Below, in pieces: positions 34,845 to 43,843 of a stretch of DNA of 64,000 nucleotides; the first letter of the stretch is position 1; each line of letters opens with the position of its first letter. The stretch is from Neoasaia chiangmaiensis. Lineage in GTDB: Bacteria; Pseudomonadota; Alphaproteobacteria; Acetobacterales; Acetobacteraceae. The notes under the pieces are model-generated. The model searched no databases. It saw only the letters and a list, made by a program, of their open reading frames with translations, and had not been told where the DNA came from. The stretch is taken from the NCBI RefSeq assembly GCF_002005465.1, contig NZ_CP014691.1:2762001-2826000 (forward strand), in the 5' to 3' direction. The position numbers were made by a program, and so were the translations under genes.

Positions 34845-35945
34845 ATGTCTGACGAACGCCAGGATGAACGGAAAAAGACGCCGAAATGGCCGTTCCTTGT
34901 GGCGGCGGTCATCATTCTCGGATTTATTGCCATTGTGCTGGCGATCATCTTCGTCCCGACGCGGCATGTCTGGACCAACGACGCGTATGTGACGGCGCAT
35001 TATACGGTGGTGGCGCCGCGCGTATCCGGGCAGATCGTTTCGGTAAATGTGGACGACAACCAGCCGGTCAAGGCCGGGCAGGTTCTGGCGACGCTCGATC
35101 CGCGCGATTATCAGACATCCCTCGATCAGGCGCGTGCCACGCTCGATCATGACCGGGCGCTGGCGCTCGATGCGCAGGCAGCGGTGACGCGGCAGCCCTC
35201 GATCATCGATGAGAATGTCGCGCAGGCGGCGCAGATCGATGCGCAACTGACCTATGCCCGGCAGAATGCGCGGCGATACACCAACCTGGCGCAGACCGGC
35301 GCGGGATCGACGCAGGAGCACCAGCAATCCGATGCGACGTTGCGGGAGATGGAGGCCAACCTGCAGGCCGTGCGGGCGCGGATTGCCGCCGCTCAGGCGC
35401 AGACGCCCATTCTGGTTGCGCAGCACAAGGCGGCCCTTGCCACGATCGGCATCGACGAGGCGCGGGTGCATCAGGCGGAACTCAACCTGTCCTACACGAG
35501 GATCCGCGCGCTCGAGGACGGCATGGTGGGTGAGCGGAGCGTGCAGGTTGGCAATTACGTCTCGCCCGGTGCGGCGTTGATGGCGCTGGTGCCGATGCAG
35601 CAGATCTGGATCATGGCCAATTATCGCGAGATGGCGCTGCGGCATATGCGGCCGGGACAGCATGCGACCATTCACGTCGATGCCTACAATATCGATCTCG
35701 ATGGCATGGTGGACAGCGTGCCGCCGGCATCCGGCGCGGCGTTTGCGCCGATCGCACCGGAGAACGCGACGGGCAACTTCACCAAGATCGTGCAGCGTCT
35801 GCCGGTGAAGATCGTGCTGGCGCCCCATCAACCGCTGGCGAAACTGTTGCGGCTTGGTTTCTCTGTCGAAACGACGGTCGATACCGGGCTGGAGAACGTG
35901 GTTGGCGAGCAGGCGCGCACGCATGACGAGATCACCGCGAAATGA
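34845..35945 (+). CDS. HlyD/EmrA-family membrane fusion protein
   Basis: 366-residue periplasmic adaptor. N-terminal anchor at about residues 17-37 (FLVAAVIILGFIAIVLAIIFV), then WTNDAYVTAHYTVVAPRVSGQIVSVNVDDNQPVKAGQVLATLDPRDY (split biotinyl-lipoyl domain), an Ala/Gln-rich alpha-hairpin of about 100 residues, and the second lipoyl half with LSYTRIRALEDGMVG. The beta-barrel (IWIMANYREMALRHMRPGQHATIHVDAY) is EmrA-like. The stop overlaps the next start by 4 bases. Confidence 0.92.
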   Translation: MSDERQDERKKTPKWPFLVAAVIILGFIAIVLAIIFVPTRHVWTNDAYVTAHYTVVAPRVSGQIVSVNVDDNQPVKAGQVLATLDPRDYQTSLDQARATLDHDRALALDAQAAVTRQPSIIDENVAQAAQIDAQLTYARQNARRYTNLAQTGAGSTQEHQQSDATLREMEANLQAVRARIAAAQAQTPILVAQHKAALATIGIDEARVHQAELNLSYTRIRALEDGMVGERSVQVGNYVSPGAALMALVPMQQIWIMANYREMALRHMRPGQHATIHVDAYNIDLDGMVDSVPPASGAAFAPIAPENATGNFTKIVQRLPVKIVLAPHQPLAKLLRLGFSVETTVDTGLENVVGEQARTHDEITAK

Positions 35946-37384
35946 CGGCGATACGACGATGGCTTGCCGTGTGCGCGGCGCTGACGACAGCCGGGTGCAC
36001 GGTCGGGCCGGATTTTCATTCGCCGGGCGTCACCGCGCCGGCATCATGGGGCAGTGAGCCCGCATCCGCCGGGCTGACCTATGGCGCGGCGGTCGATACA
36101 CAATGGTGGCATCGCTTCGGCGATCCGGAACTCGACAGTCTCGTCGGGCGGCTGGCGAAGCAGAACATCCAGTTGCAGAGCGCGACGCAGCGTATCGATC
36201 AGGCGCGGGCGCAGATGCACGTTGCGGCATCGGCCGGGTTGCCGCAGGCGAGCTGGTCAGGTTCCTACGCCTATCGGCACCTGAGTTCGCACGGTATTTT
36301 CTCGCTGGCCGAACCGGCGCCCGGTTCGAGTTTCCAGTTCGATTTCTTCGCCAATACGCTTAGCGCGGGATGGGACCTCGACCTGTTCGGCATGGTGCGG
36401 CGCGCGGTGGAGGCAGAGCATGCCAATCAGCTGGCGGCGATGGAAGCGCGTCATGCGCTTGCTCTGGCGACGTTGGCCGATCTGGCGACCAGCTATATGC
36501 AGCTTCGTGGCGTGCAGGAGCAGATACGCATCACCAACACCAATATCGGTCTGGCGCAGCGTAATCTCGATCTTGTGCAAAGCCGGTTTGGCAATGGCGT
36601 GGCCACGACGCTCGATCTGGCGCAGGCGCGCGCGCAACTGGCGACGCTGCGCGCGAATCTGCCCGATTTGCAGAACAGCGAGGCAGAACTGATCAATGCA
36701 ATCGGTTTCCTGCTGGCGGAGCCGCCGCGTGCGCTGGAGGCCGAGTTAACAACACCGGCCGCGCAGCCACCGGTGCCACCGCAGGTGCCCGTCGGTATTC
36801 CCAGCACGCTGGCGAAGCGCCGGCCGGATATTCTGGCGGCGGAAGCCCGTCTGCACGCGGCGACCGCGCAGATCGGGGTGGCGACGGCGGCGTTCTACCC
36901 GGACATCACGCTAACCGGCAATATGGGCACGGAATCGCTTTCGGCGGCGGATTTCTTCGCCCTGCCAGCCCGCCAGTTCGCGGCGGGGCCGACATTGCAG
37001 GTGCCGGTATTCCAGGGTGGACGGCTTATCTACACGTTGCGCCTGCGTCAGGCCCAGCAGAAGGAGGCCGTGCTGGCCTATCGCAATGCCGTCCTGGGGG
37101 CATGGCGGGAAGTGGACGATGCGATGACGGCCTATGCCCAGGCAAGGCGCGCACGGCAGGAGACCGTCGAGGCTTTTGGGCAGAACCGCGCCGCTTTCTC
37201 GGCCGCCACGCAGCGCTATCGGGAAGGGGCCAGTGACTACCTGAATGTCGTGGCGACACAGGCGGCATTGCTGTCCAGTCAGTCCGCGCTGGCCGCCAAC
37301 CAGATGAAGATCGAGACGACGCTGGTTGCGCTTTACCGGGCGCTAGGCGGGGGGTGGGAATATGCGGAGGTCGCCGCGCGGTAG
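35942..37384 (+). CDS. Outer-membrane efflux lipoprotein (NodT/OprM family)
   Basis: 480-residue TolC-like channel. The N-terminus ends in a lipobox (CAALTTAGC, acylated Cys at residue 19), followed by TVGPDFHSPGV and WWHRFGDPELDSLV, both typical of the NodT family. Two OEP repeats form the barrel/coiled-coil: a first with AGWDLDLFGMVRRAVEAEHANQ and a second with PSTLAKRRPDILAAEARLHAATAQIGVATAAFYPDITLTG. It starts within the adaptor stop (ATGA), completing an MFS-adaptor-channel pump. Confidence 0.92.
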   Translation: MTAIRRWLAVCAALTTAGCTVGPDFHSPGVTAPASWGSEPASAGLTYGAAVDTQWWHRFGDPELDSLVGRLAKQNIQLQSATQRIDQARAQMHVAASAGLPQASWSGSYAYRHLSSHGIFSLAEPAPGSSFQFDFFANTLSAGWDLDLFGMVRRAVEAEHANQLAAMEARHALALATLADLATSYMQLRGVQEQIRITNTNIGLAQRNLDLVQSRFGNGVATTLDLAQARAQLATLRANLPDLQNSEAELINAIGFLLAEPPRALEAELTTPAAQPPVPPQVPVGIPSTLAKRRPDILAAEARLHAATAQIGVATAAFYPDITLTGNMGTESLSAADFFALPARQFAAGPTLQVPVFQGGRLIYTLRLRQAQQKEAVLAYRNAVLGAWREVDDAMTAYAQARRARQETVEAFGQNRAAFSAATQRYREGASDYLNVVATQAALLSSQSALAANQMKIETTLVALYRALGGGWEYAEVAAR

Positions 37385-37721
37385 GGGGATATCTGGCGGG
37401 GATAATTCGATAGGATTTCTGCGGTTTTGAGGTCGGGTTCGGTATATCGACTGCTTGCAAGGCTTCTGCGACCTATGAACCATCGGCATCAACTGTGTGT
37501 TGCGAGGTAGCGATAGCCGGGTCGACGAAGCAGGAAAGCGGAACCATTCGATATGGTCACTCAACGACTGATCGCCTAATTTTCCCAGATTGTCGAATAA
37601 TGGATTGTGATTTATGTAAAAATTTGTTGTCGATAAATGAAGTATTAAAATTCTTTAATCGGCATATTTTTGGAATGATGCAGAATCGCAATCTATAGCG
37701 CATAGAATAAAATAAATTACA
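37385..37721. other. A+T-rich gap after the efflux operon
   Basis: 337 bases with no supported gene. From about 37560 the sequence is markedly A+T-rich compared with flanking genes, marking the left edge of an accessory patch that runs to about 39400. It separates two convergent transcripts. No clear terminator hairpin was seen. Confidence 0.5.
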
Positions 37722-38117
37722 TTACCTACCCTCAACAGTCCTCGACGAGTTCCATTTGTTCAGTTCGATAACTCTTGCGGATGTTATATCGATAACGCAA
37801 TCATTATAATTTATACGATCGGCGCTTCCATCCCCGAAGACCGCAGGAATAAGGTCGCAGTTTGCGTCGCGAAATTTGATCCAGGCGCGTTCTGAGTCGC
37901 GCAGTTTTGATTCCGCAAGGGGTATGGTTCGGAGTTGAGTTAGAAGTTTTGAATAACTGGCGTTGAGAGCGGCGTTTTGGCGTATAAGCTCCTTATCCTG
38001 ACAATCCATAATTCTAGGATCAATAGAATCGGCGGCTTTAAGGCATGTATCGAAGTCGGACGCCATTCCGGGTGTTGCTTCTAAAGCGGCTAGTAGGAGG
38101 AAAAGAACTCTCTTCAT
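37722..38117 (-). CDS. LprI-like (DUF1311) periplasmic lysozyme-inhibitor protein
   Basis: 131-residue exported protein. Signal peptide MKRVLFLLLAALEATPGMA. The mature part matches the LprI N-terminal/DUF1311 pattern: FDTCLKAADSIDPRIMDCQDKEL, LNASYSKLLTQL, SERAWIKFRDANCDLI and a last Cys in NYNDCVIDITSARVIELNKW, with four conserved cysteines. Some family members inhibit lysozyme. The ATG overlaps the stop of the hydrolase fragment by 4 bases, so the two are translated together. This is the arrangement expected for a wall-degrading toxin and its immunity protein. That role is inferred from context. Confidence 0.8.
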   Translation of the reverse strand: MKRVLFLLLAALEATPGMASDFDTCLKAADSIDPRIMDCQDKELIRQNAALNASYSKLLTQLRTIPLAESKLRDSERAWIKFRDANCDLIPAVFGDGSADRINYNDCVIDITSARVIELNKWNSSRTVEGR

Positions 38118-38857
38118 CGTGTGTCCAACTCTGCAAGGGCATCTGGAAGCTCTTTTACATAACGGTTTTCGTTATCGGTAATGCTGCGCGCAGACATTTT
38201 GGTATCGGTGTGCAAATAGGACTTCCGTTCTCTATATATCGCCATGATCAGGTCCCGCTCGAAAATTTTGTAAGCCATCTCGAAAATGAAAGCATCGAAT
38301 TTCTCTTCTGCACTGTAAGTCACGAAGGGATTTTCCGATATTTTCCGTGCAGGTTGAGCCATGAACGAAAGATTGCGCAAGTCCTGTCTATTCAAATCGT
38401 GAAGGGCTCGCTCAAGAATGATGAATGCACCTCCGTGTTGCACGGAGACCGACCAGACAACATTCCTGACGGCGATCGAAAACGTATCAAGATTAATTCC
38501 AGTGTCAGTTTCGACGCGGGCGATTGTTTGTCCATAATTTGTTCTTCTAATATAAGCGTGCTGCGCATTGAAAAAACTTTGCGGTGTTGCCGTCGCGATC
38601 TCTTTCCATTTCTTTTCGAATGGTCCACCGGAAACCGTCTCATCCAGGCCCGCAAATTGTGGCTGCCATGGCGCGCCTTCTGTGCGGAGAAAGTCTCGAA
38701 CCTTGTCTCCGCTTTTACTATTGAGCTGGTATGCTCCATACGAAACACCGCCCCGGTCACCAATTCCTGAGGAAACTCGGGCGGCGGCCAAGGTTCTCCT
38801 GACCGGGTGAATAGCCTGTCTCATATCGCATCGACAGGTCACCAAGCTTGGTGCCAC
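38114..38857 (-). CDS. Lysozyme-like peptidoglycan hydrolase, C-terminal part of a frameshifted gene
   Basis: Frame of up to 247 codons. Family similarity starts only at RVSSGIGDRGGVSYGAYQLNS (residue 28 on); the first 27 residues look like out-of-frame sequence, so the ATG at 38857 is probably not a real start. The body (FFNAQHAYIRRTNY, VVWSVSVQHGGAFIILERAL, LIMAIYRER) belongs to a family usually found after LysM domains in secreted or phage-like wall hydrolases. The missing N-terminal part lies in the overlapping frame at 38757-39092. A +1 shift near 38790-38800 would join them. It overlaps the LprI-like gene by 4 bases. Lower G+C than neighbours. Confidence 0.65.
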   Translation of the reverse strand: MAPSLVTCRCDMRQAIHPVRRTLAAARVSSGIGDRGGVSYGAYQLNSKSGDKVRDFLRTEGAPWQPQFAGLDETVSGGPFEKKWKEIATATPQSFFNAQHAYIRRTNYGQTIARVETDTGINLDTFSIAVRNVVWSVSVQHGGAFIILERALHDLNRQDLRNLSFMAQPARKISENPFVTYSAEEKFDAFIFEMAYKIFERDLIMAIYRERKSYLHTDTKMSARSITDNENRYVKELPDALAELDTR

Positions 38858-39092
38858 CGGCGTTCAGGTAATCGGTCGACAACGTTTTCGATATGTCAGT
38901 GTTCGTCTGAGAATTGAGAGCATGGTGATGCCCGTGAAGTTTTGGTACTAGATGTGGTATCCGTAGCAATTGTCCGGCAGCAATGCGGTTTGGCTGTAGG
39001 ATATGGTTCATTTTTGCGATGATACGCGCACTTACATGCACATGTCTTGAGATCGCCGTAAGTGTGTCGCCCGGTCGAACTCGATAATTCAC
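38757..39092 (-). CDS. LysM-domain N-terminal part of the frameshifted hydrolase
   Basis: 111 codons from GTG 39092, with GAGGGA at good spacing. Residues 3-46 are a LysM peptidoglycan-binding domain (YRVRPGDTLTAISRHVHVS, KMNHILQPNRIAAGQLLRIP). After a linker, LGDLSMRYETGYSPG is the beginning of the hydrolase domain and includes the Glu expected to be catalytic. The frame then runs into unrelated residues and stops at 38757, while the rest of the domain continues in the next frame. Full protein, if restored, would have about 345 residues. Confidence 0.65.
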   Translation of the reverse strand: MNYRVRPGDTLTAISRHVHVSARIIAKMNHILQPNRIAAGQLLRIPHLVPKLHGHHHALNSQTNTDISKTLSTDYLNAGGTKLGDLSMRYETGYSPGQENLGRRPSFLRNW

Positions 39093-39427
39093 TTTGTCCC
39101 TCTTTGGTTCAGTCAGCGATTACCTTCCCAAGGCGCTTAAAATGGAGCCAGGGCGATCGTCGTTCAAGACTATTTTTTGAAAGAGAACCCGTCACGTCCG
39201 TGGACAAGTCGGCACGTCTGCAAAATCCAGTTTGTTTTTTCAGTATCGCGGGCCAGAGTACGAAATGAGATAAATTTTGTTTCGATTTCGGCTCAAGAAG
39301 GTAAGTGCTTGCTTTTTCGGCGAAACGGCCCACGTCATGGGTGTAGGATTCCCGCGAACGTCCTTATAGACGCAGCGGCATAGAAAAAGCTGGCGCAACG
39401 CCGGACGATTGGGCAGGACGGGCGTTT
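39093..39427. other. Gap between the LysM gene and panB
   Basis: 335 bases of divergent intergenic sequence, A+T-richer at 39160-39320. No supported gene; an open frame on the minus strand (39109-39333) has no recognisable features. It should hold promoters for panB and the LysM gene. Confidence 0.45.
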
Positions 39428-40246
39428 ATGAGCGCACAGAACCAATCGCAATCCGTGACCGTCCCGCAAATCATGCGTCGCAAGGGGCTACAGCCGATCG
39501 TGGCGTTGACCGCTTACAATGCGTTGATGGCAGGGTTGGTCGATCCGTATGCCGATATCATTCTGGTTGGCGACAGTCTGGCGATGGTCGAGCATGGTAT
39601 GGCGTCCACGCTGGAAGCGACGCTGGACCTGATGATCTTGCATGGTCGCAGCGTCATGCGTTCGGCGCGACAGGCGCTGGTTGTCGTCGATCTGCCTTTC
39701 GGCAGTTATGAGGAAAATCCGGAGCAGGCGTTCCGTAGTGCATCGCGGGTTTTGCGGGAGACGGGTTGTACGGCGGTGAAGCTGGAAGGCGGGGTTGCGA
39801 TGCGCGAAACCATTGCGTTCCTGACGCAGCGTGGTGTTCCGGTGATGGCGCATATTGGTCTGACGCCGCAATCGGTGATGACGTTGGGCGGCTTCAAGAC
39901 GCAGGGTCGCGATCGGGCGGCGTGGTCGGCGATCGAGGCGGACGCGGTGGCCGTTGCCGAGGCGGGGGCGTTCGCCGTGGTGCTGGAGGGAATTGTCGAA
40001 CCGCTGGCCGCGCGGATTACGGAGAATATTGCCATTCCCACCATCGGCATTGGTGCATCGGCCCGATGCGACGGGCAGATACTGGTGCTGGAGGATATGC
40101 TGGGCCTGACGGATCGCGCACCGAAATTCGTGCGGCGGTTTGGTGCGCTTGGCGATGCGGCGAGGGAAGCGGTTCGGCAATATGCCGAGGCCGTCGGCGC
40201 GCGGTCTTTTCCGGCGGATCAGGAAACTTATCTGCCGAAAAAATAG
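39428..40246 (+). CDS. panB: 3-Methyl-2-oxobutanoate hydroxymethyltransferase
   Basis: Makes ketopantoate from ketoisovalerate and methylene-tetrahydrofolate in pantothenate synthesis. 272 residues, TIM barrel. Motifs: [36 protein letters not shown] near residue 23, [18 protein letters not shown] near 84, AVKLEGG near 114, [19 protein letters not shown] near 136, and [21 protein letters not shown] near 203. No panC lies beside it. The enzyme uses the one-carbon folate pool fed by the fol operon at the left end. Confidence 0.96.
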   Translation: MSAQNQSQSVTVPQIMRRKGLQPIVALTAYNALMAGLVDPYADIILVGDSLAMVEHGMASTLEATLDLMILHGRSVMRSARQALVVVDLPFGSYEENPEQAFRSASRVLRETGCTAVKLEGGVAMRETIAFLTQRGVPVMAHIGLTPQSVMTLGGFKTQGRDRAAWSAIEADAVAVAEAGAFAVVLEGIVEPLAARITENIAIPTIGIGASARCDGQILVLEDMLGLTDRAPKFVRRFGALGDAAREAVRQYAEAVGARSFPADQETYLPKK

Positions 40247-40348
40247 CTGTTCTTTTTTTGCGCTTTTGGACTCGTCACATCATGAATGAGCCGTTAAAAG
40301 ACAAAAGGTGAACATATCGATTTTACAAAGCCTTAGGTGCGACGTCGT

Positions 40349-40885
40349 ATGACGGGCCGCTCGCATGTGCTGATCGGCATCGCCAGTGTGGTTGCCGCCT
40401 GTGCCGAAGGGTGGCTGGCGGTGAGTCCCTTTGTGCTGATCGGTGGTGTTTTCGGTAGTCTTCTGCCCGACATCGATACAGAGCGCTCTACGTTGGGGCA
40501 TCGCTGCAAATGGGTGGCACGGCCGATCGGGCGCATGTTCGGGCATCGCGGTGCGACGCATTCCGGGCTGCTGCTGGGGCTTGCTGTCGTCTGTCTGGTT
40601 TATTTCGGCGGTGCGGCAAGATTGCACGGTGGATGGGGCGCGCTATGTTTGGGCTATGCCAGTCATATCGTCGCGGACATGCCGACAGGCGGCGTGCCGT
40701 TGCTTTACCCGGTCAGCAAATCCCGTATTTCGCTATGGCCGTATGCCCGGACCGGCGGAATCGGCGAATTTCTGCTTTTGCTTTGCACGCTGACAGGTCT
40801 GTTTGGTCTGGCGTGGTGGAGCGGGCATAACGTTCCGATCCGGCAAGGTTCAGGGATTCATATTCAGTGTGGACTGAGTTTCTAG
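40349..40885 (+). CDS. YdjM-like membrane-bound metal-dependent hydrolase
   Basis: 178-residue inner-membrane protein with about four hydrophobic segments. The family pattern is visible: an N-terminal GRSHVLIG, SLLPDIDTERSTLG near residue 37, KWVARPIGRMFGHRGATHSGLLLGL near 54, and GYASHIVADMPTGGVPLLYPVS near 104, supplying the His and Asp residues thought to bind metal. In E. coli ydjM is LexA-controlled; no LexA box is evident here. The ATG at 40349 matches family N-termini; GTG 40337 is an alternative start. Confidence 0.85.
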   Translation: MTGRSHVLIGIASVVAACAEGWLAVSPFVLIGGVFGSLLPDIDTERSTLGHRCKWVARPIGRMFGHRGATHSGLLLGLAVVCLVYFGGAARLHGGWGALCLGYASHIVADMPTGGVPLLYPVSKSRISLWPYARTGGIGEFLLLLCTLTGLFGLAWWSGHNVPIRQGSGIHIQCGLSF

Positions 40886-41402
40886 CATGCTCGTTTGACA
40901 CGCATGAGCATGGCATGCGTTACGCGCGGCAGCCTGGGTCATGCGCGCGTAACAGGACACGGGTCTATGTCCGATTGAAGCCAGGTCTCCCCCATGCATT
41001 CGAATTCCCGGGGGTGGCGGTCAATCGGGACATTGGCTTGTCGGTGACGGGTCATGATGCCGATCTCCTGAACCGGACTGGCGAAACATCGACGTCGGCG
41101 TTAGCCGGGGCTGCGATCCATGCGGATTATGCGCTGGCGGAGCGGCTTGTGCTGCGTAGCCGCGCCGGTTGGGCGGAAGTCTTGAATGCACATCATTATT
41201 TCTCTGGGCTGCGCATGCGACGAGCGGATTCCCGGACTGCTTCGGGACAACGATGACGGGCGATATGTTCAGCAGCTGACGCAACGGTTTGGCGTTGCGA
41301 CGGGGTGCAGCTTACCAATTCTAAACCGTATCGGTCATTGCCTCGGGAAGGCGGGCGGCATAAGACCCGTGGACATCGCACGTCATCCACTGGAGCTTCG
41401 CA
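40886..41402. other. Gap between the YdjM-like gene and purH
   Basis: 517 bases without a convincing gene. An open frame at 40867-41256 encodes about 129 residues, of which 45-110 (FPGVAVNRDIGLSVTGHDADL and what follows) vaguely recall the barrel end of an autotransporter. It has no good start or family match, so it may be a gene relic. The last 100 bases should hold the purH promoter. Confidence 0.4.
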
Positions 41403-42983
41403 ATGTCTTCCGCTGACCGCCTGCCGATCCGCCGGGCACTTCTCTCGGTTTCCGACAAGAGCGGCCTGATCGCACTTGGGCAGGCGCTTGTCACCCATGG
41501 GGCGCAGTTGCTCTCGACCGGCGGCTCGGCGCGGGCCTTGCGCGAGGCCGGACTGCCGGTGACGGATGTGTCCGACCATACGGGTTTTCCGGAAATTCTC
41601 GACGGTCGGGTAAAAACCCTCGTGCCGCAGGTCCATGGCGGTATCCTGGGCCGTCGCGACCTGCCGGAGCACGTGGCGCAGATGGAACGGCACGCGATTG
41701 CGCCGATCGATCTTGTCTGCGTCAATCTCTATCCTTTCGCCGCGACAGTGGCATCCGGTGCAGGATGGGACGACTGTGTCGAGAACATCGACATCGGTGG
41801 GCCGGCGATGGTGCGAGCGGCCGCCAAGAATCACGACCATGTGGCGATCCTGACCGACCCGGGGCAATATGACGATCTGGTTGCGGCGCTGAATGCGGGC
41901 GGCACGACGCTGTCGGCACGACGCGCCTGGGCCGCGGCGGCTTATGCGCATACGGCCGCCTATGATTCCATGATCGCGACGTGGTTTGCGCAACAGGCGG
42001 GCGAGGCGTTTCCGCCGGCGCTGACGTTGAGCGGCCAGCGCCGCGAATTGCTGCGTTACGGCGAAAATCCGCATCAGCAGGCGGCTTTCTACGTCAATGG
42101 CGACCAGCGTCCGGGCATCGCCACCGCGCGTCAGGTTCAGGGCAAGGCGCTGAGCTATAATAACCTGAACGATACGGATGCCGCGTTCGAGGCTGTTGCG
42201 GAATTCGATCGTCCGGCGGTGGTGATCGTCAAGCATGCCAATCCTTGCGGTGTGGCCGTGGCCGACGATCTGGAAGCGGCATGGGCGCAGGCGCTACGGT
42301 GCGATCCGGTCTCTGCTTTCGGTGGGATCGTCGCGCTGAACCGGACGCTGGACGCGGCAACAGCCGAACGGATTGCCGCGATCTTCACGGAGGTGATCGT
42401 CGCGCCGGACGCCGATGAGGCGGCGCAGGCGGTTCTGGCCAGGAAGAAGAATCTGCGCCTGCTTCTGACTGGCGGCGTGCCGGATGCGGCGGCTCCAGGC
42501 TTGTCGTTCAAGTCGGTGGCCGGGGGATTCCTGGCGCAAAGTCGCGATGCCGGCCGGGTGACGGAACCGGAACTGAAAGTCGTGACGAAGCGTGCGCCGA
42601 CCGAAGCCGAGATGCGCGACCTGCTGTTTGCCTTCCGGGTGGCGAAGCATGTGAAGTCCAATGCCGTGATCTATGCCAGAAACGGCGCGACCGTCGGCAT
42701 CGGCGCGGGTCAGATGTCGCGGGTCGATTCCGCGCGTATCGCCGCACGCAAGAGCGAAGACGCTGCGCAGGCGGCAGGTGAGGGCACGGCGTTGACGCAG
42801 GGGTCGGTCGCGGCATCCGATGCGTTCTTCCCGTTCGCCGACGGACTGGAGAGCGTGATTGCGGCGGGCGCCGTCGCCGTCATTCAGCCGGGCGGATCGA
42901 TCCGCGATCAGGAAGTGATCGATGCGGCGGATCGTGCGGGGATTGCCATGGTCTTTACCGGCATGCGTCATTTCCGCCATTAA
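41403..42983 (+). CDS. purH: Bifunctional AICAR transformylase / IMP cyclohydrolase
   Basis: Last two steps of purine synthesis to IMP. 526 residues. The N-terminal MGS-like IMP cyclohydrolase domain has [66 protein letters not shown] and [10 protein letters not shown]. The AICAR transformylase domain begins near 200 with [41 protein letters not shown] and, at the end, [13 protein letters not shown] and [19 protein letters not shown]. Ends [11 protein letters not shown] as usual. It uses formyl-folate. Confidence 0.97.
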   Translation: MSSADRLPIRRALLSVSDKSGLIALGQALVTHGAQLLSTGGSARALREAGLPVTDVSDHTGFPEILDGRVKTLVPQVHGGILGRRDLPEHVAQMERHAIAPIDLVCVNLYPFAATVASGAGWDDCVENIDIGGPAMVRAAAKNHDHVAILTDPGQYDDLVAALNAGGTTLSARRAWAAAAYAHTAAYDSMIATWFAQQAGEAFPPALTLSGQRRELLRYGENPHQQAAFYVNGDQRPGIATARQVQGKALSYNNLNDTDAAFEAVAEFDRPAVVIVKHANPCGVAVADDLEAAWAQALRCDPVSAFGGIVALNRTLDAATAERIAAIFTEVIVAPDADEAAQAVLARKKNLRLLLTGGVPDAAAPGLSFKSVAGGFLAQSRDAGRVTEPELKVVTKRAPTEAEMRDLLFAFRVAKHVKSNAVIYARNGATVGIGAGQMSRVDSARIAARKSEDAAQAAGEGTALTQGSVAASDAFFPFADGLESVIAAGAVAVIQPGGSIRDQEVIDAADRAGIAMVFTGMRHFRH

Positions 42984-43005
42984 AGGAAAAAAGGGAGACG
43001 GGACG

Positions 43006-43737
43006 ATGCGACAGCGCTTGAGGCGACAGCTCTTCGGCAAGACGTTGCTTGCGGGGCTGGCAACGGGTCTCTTGGCAAGTGCGGCCAATGCCGCGCCGGC
43101 GGCCGCGAATGTTGCCGTGACGGCACCGGGCTGTGTGTTCGATATCAGCGCGCTGCCGACGATGGGCGGAAAGGTGGCGCGCCTTCTGCCCGGCACGAAT
43201 GGCGACATTGCCGGTGCGCTTCTGCAGAATGGCGCGGAGGTGGTTCTGCCGCCCGGGCTGGCGGCGCAGGATCCGTCGCTACGCGTCGGCGTCATGCTGA
43301 ATGTGCGTGGTCTGTGGTCGCCCTCCGAGCATCTGATCCGCGCTTTCGCCCTGGCAGGTTCTCCGGCGCTCTGCGCTGAGCCCATGCCGGAAATGGTGAC
43401 GGCAGCGCCGCCGGTCAGTGCCGAGGGCGTGGTGCAGCGCCTGCTGCATGATGGCGATGGCGCGGTGAACGGGGCGCTGCTTGCCGATGGGACCGTCATT
43501 CGCGTGCCGGCAGCCGGTGCGCGATCGGCCGATCTGGCGCTGGGCAAGACGATCTATGTGGATGGCGGTGGCTACCGCACGGCCTATGGCAAGCTGGTGC
43601 GGGCCAATATCATGGGGCCGAGCCGTGCGCAGGCAGTGCGGGTGACGGATGAGCCGCTTGTGCCGCGCGGTGCGGCACCGGGTTCGCCCGCTTACGATGA
43701 GATATCCGGCGGTGGTGCGAGCGGCGGCACGGAGTGA
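43006..43737 (+). CDS. Secreted protein with two tandem domain copies, function unknown
   Basis: 243-residue exported protein with a signal peptide (cleavage near ASAANA, residue 29). No named family is recognised with confidence. Two copies of a 62-residue unit are visible, residues 57-118 and 143-204, each reading V.RLL....G...GALL..G......P, then a G..(L/I).V.G turn and an (I/V)RA ending. This pattern resembles small OB-fold-like modules seen in uncharacterised bacterial proteins. A Gly/Ser-rich tail follows. GGGAGACGGG precedes the ATG. It lies 22 bases after purH, but the pairing is probably positional. Confidence 0.7.
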   Translation: MRQRLRRQLFGKTLLAGLATGLLASAANAAPAAANVAVTAPGCVFDISALPTMGGKVARLLPGTNGDIAGALLQNGAEVVLPPGLAAQDPSLRVGVMLNVRGLWSPSEHLIRAFALAGSPALCAEPMPEMVTAAPPVSAEGVVQRLLHDGDGAVNGALLADGTVIRVPAAGARSADLALGKTIYVDGGGYRTAYGKLVRANIMGPSRAQAVRVTDEPLVPRGAAPGSPAYDEISGGGASGGTE

Positions 43738-43746
43738 CCGTGCCGC
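43724..43746 (+). terminator. Hairpin at the end of the two-copy secreted-protein gene
   Basis: GCGGCACGG pairs perfectly with CCGTGCCGC around an AGTGA loop that contains the stop codon. It is followed within 3 bases by a short T run (gtttt). Strong stem, weak T tract. Confidence 0.45.
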
Positions 43747-43843
43747 ACGTTTTCCAGTTCGCCGCCAGCCAATCGGCACCTGACCGCCGCTTTATCCATG
43801 TTCTCTCGCCATAATCTGGTTGTGAGTGCGGCCTGACAATGGT

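Noticed and set aside
40240-40262. Terminator after panB
   Set aside because: There is a T run, but no stable G+C stem precedes it; the A-run/T-run pairing is too weak.
40867-41256. Open frame resembling an autotransporter barrel end
   Set aside because: Similarity is impressionistic and there is no start signal, so it is mentioned only in the gap description.
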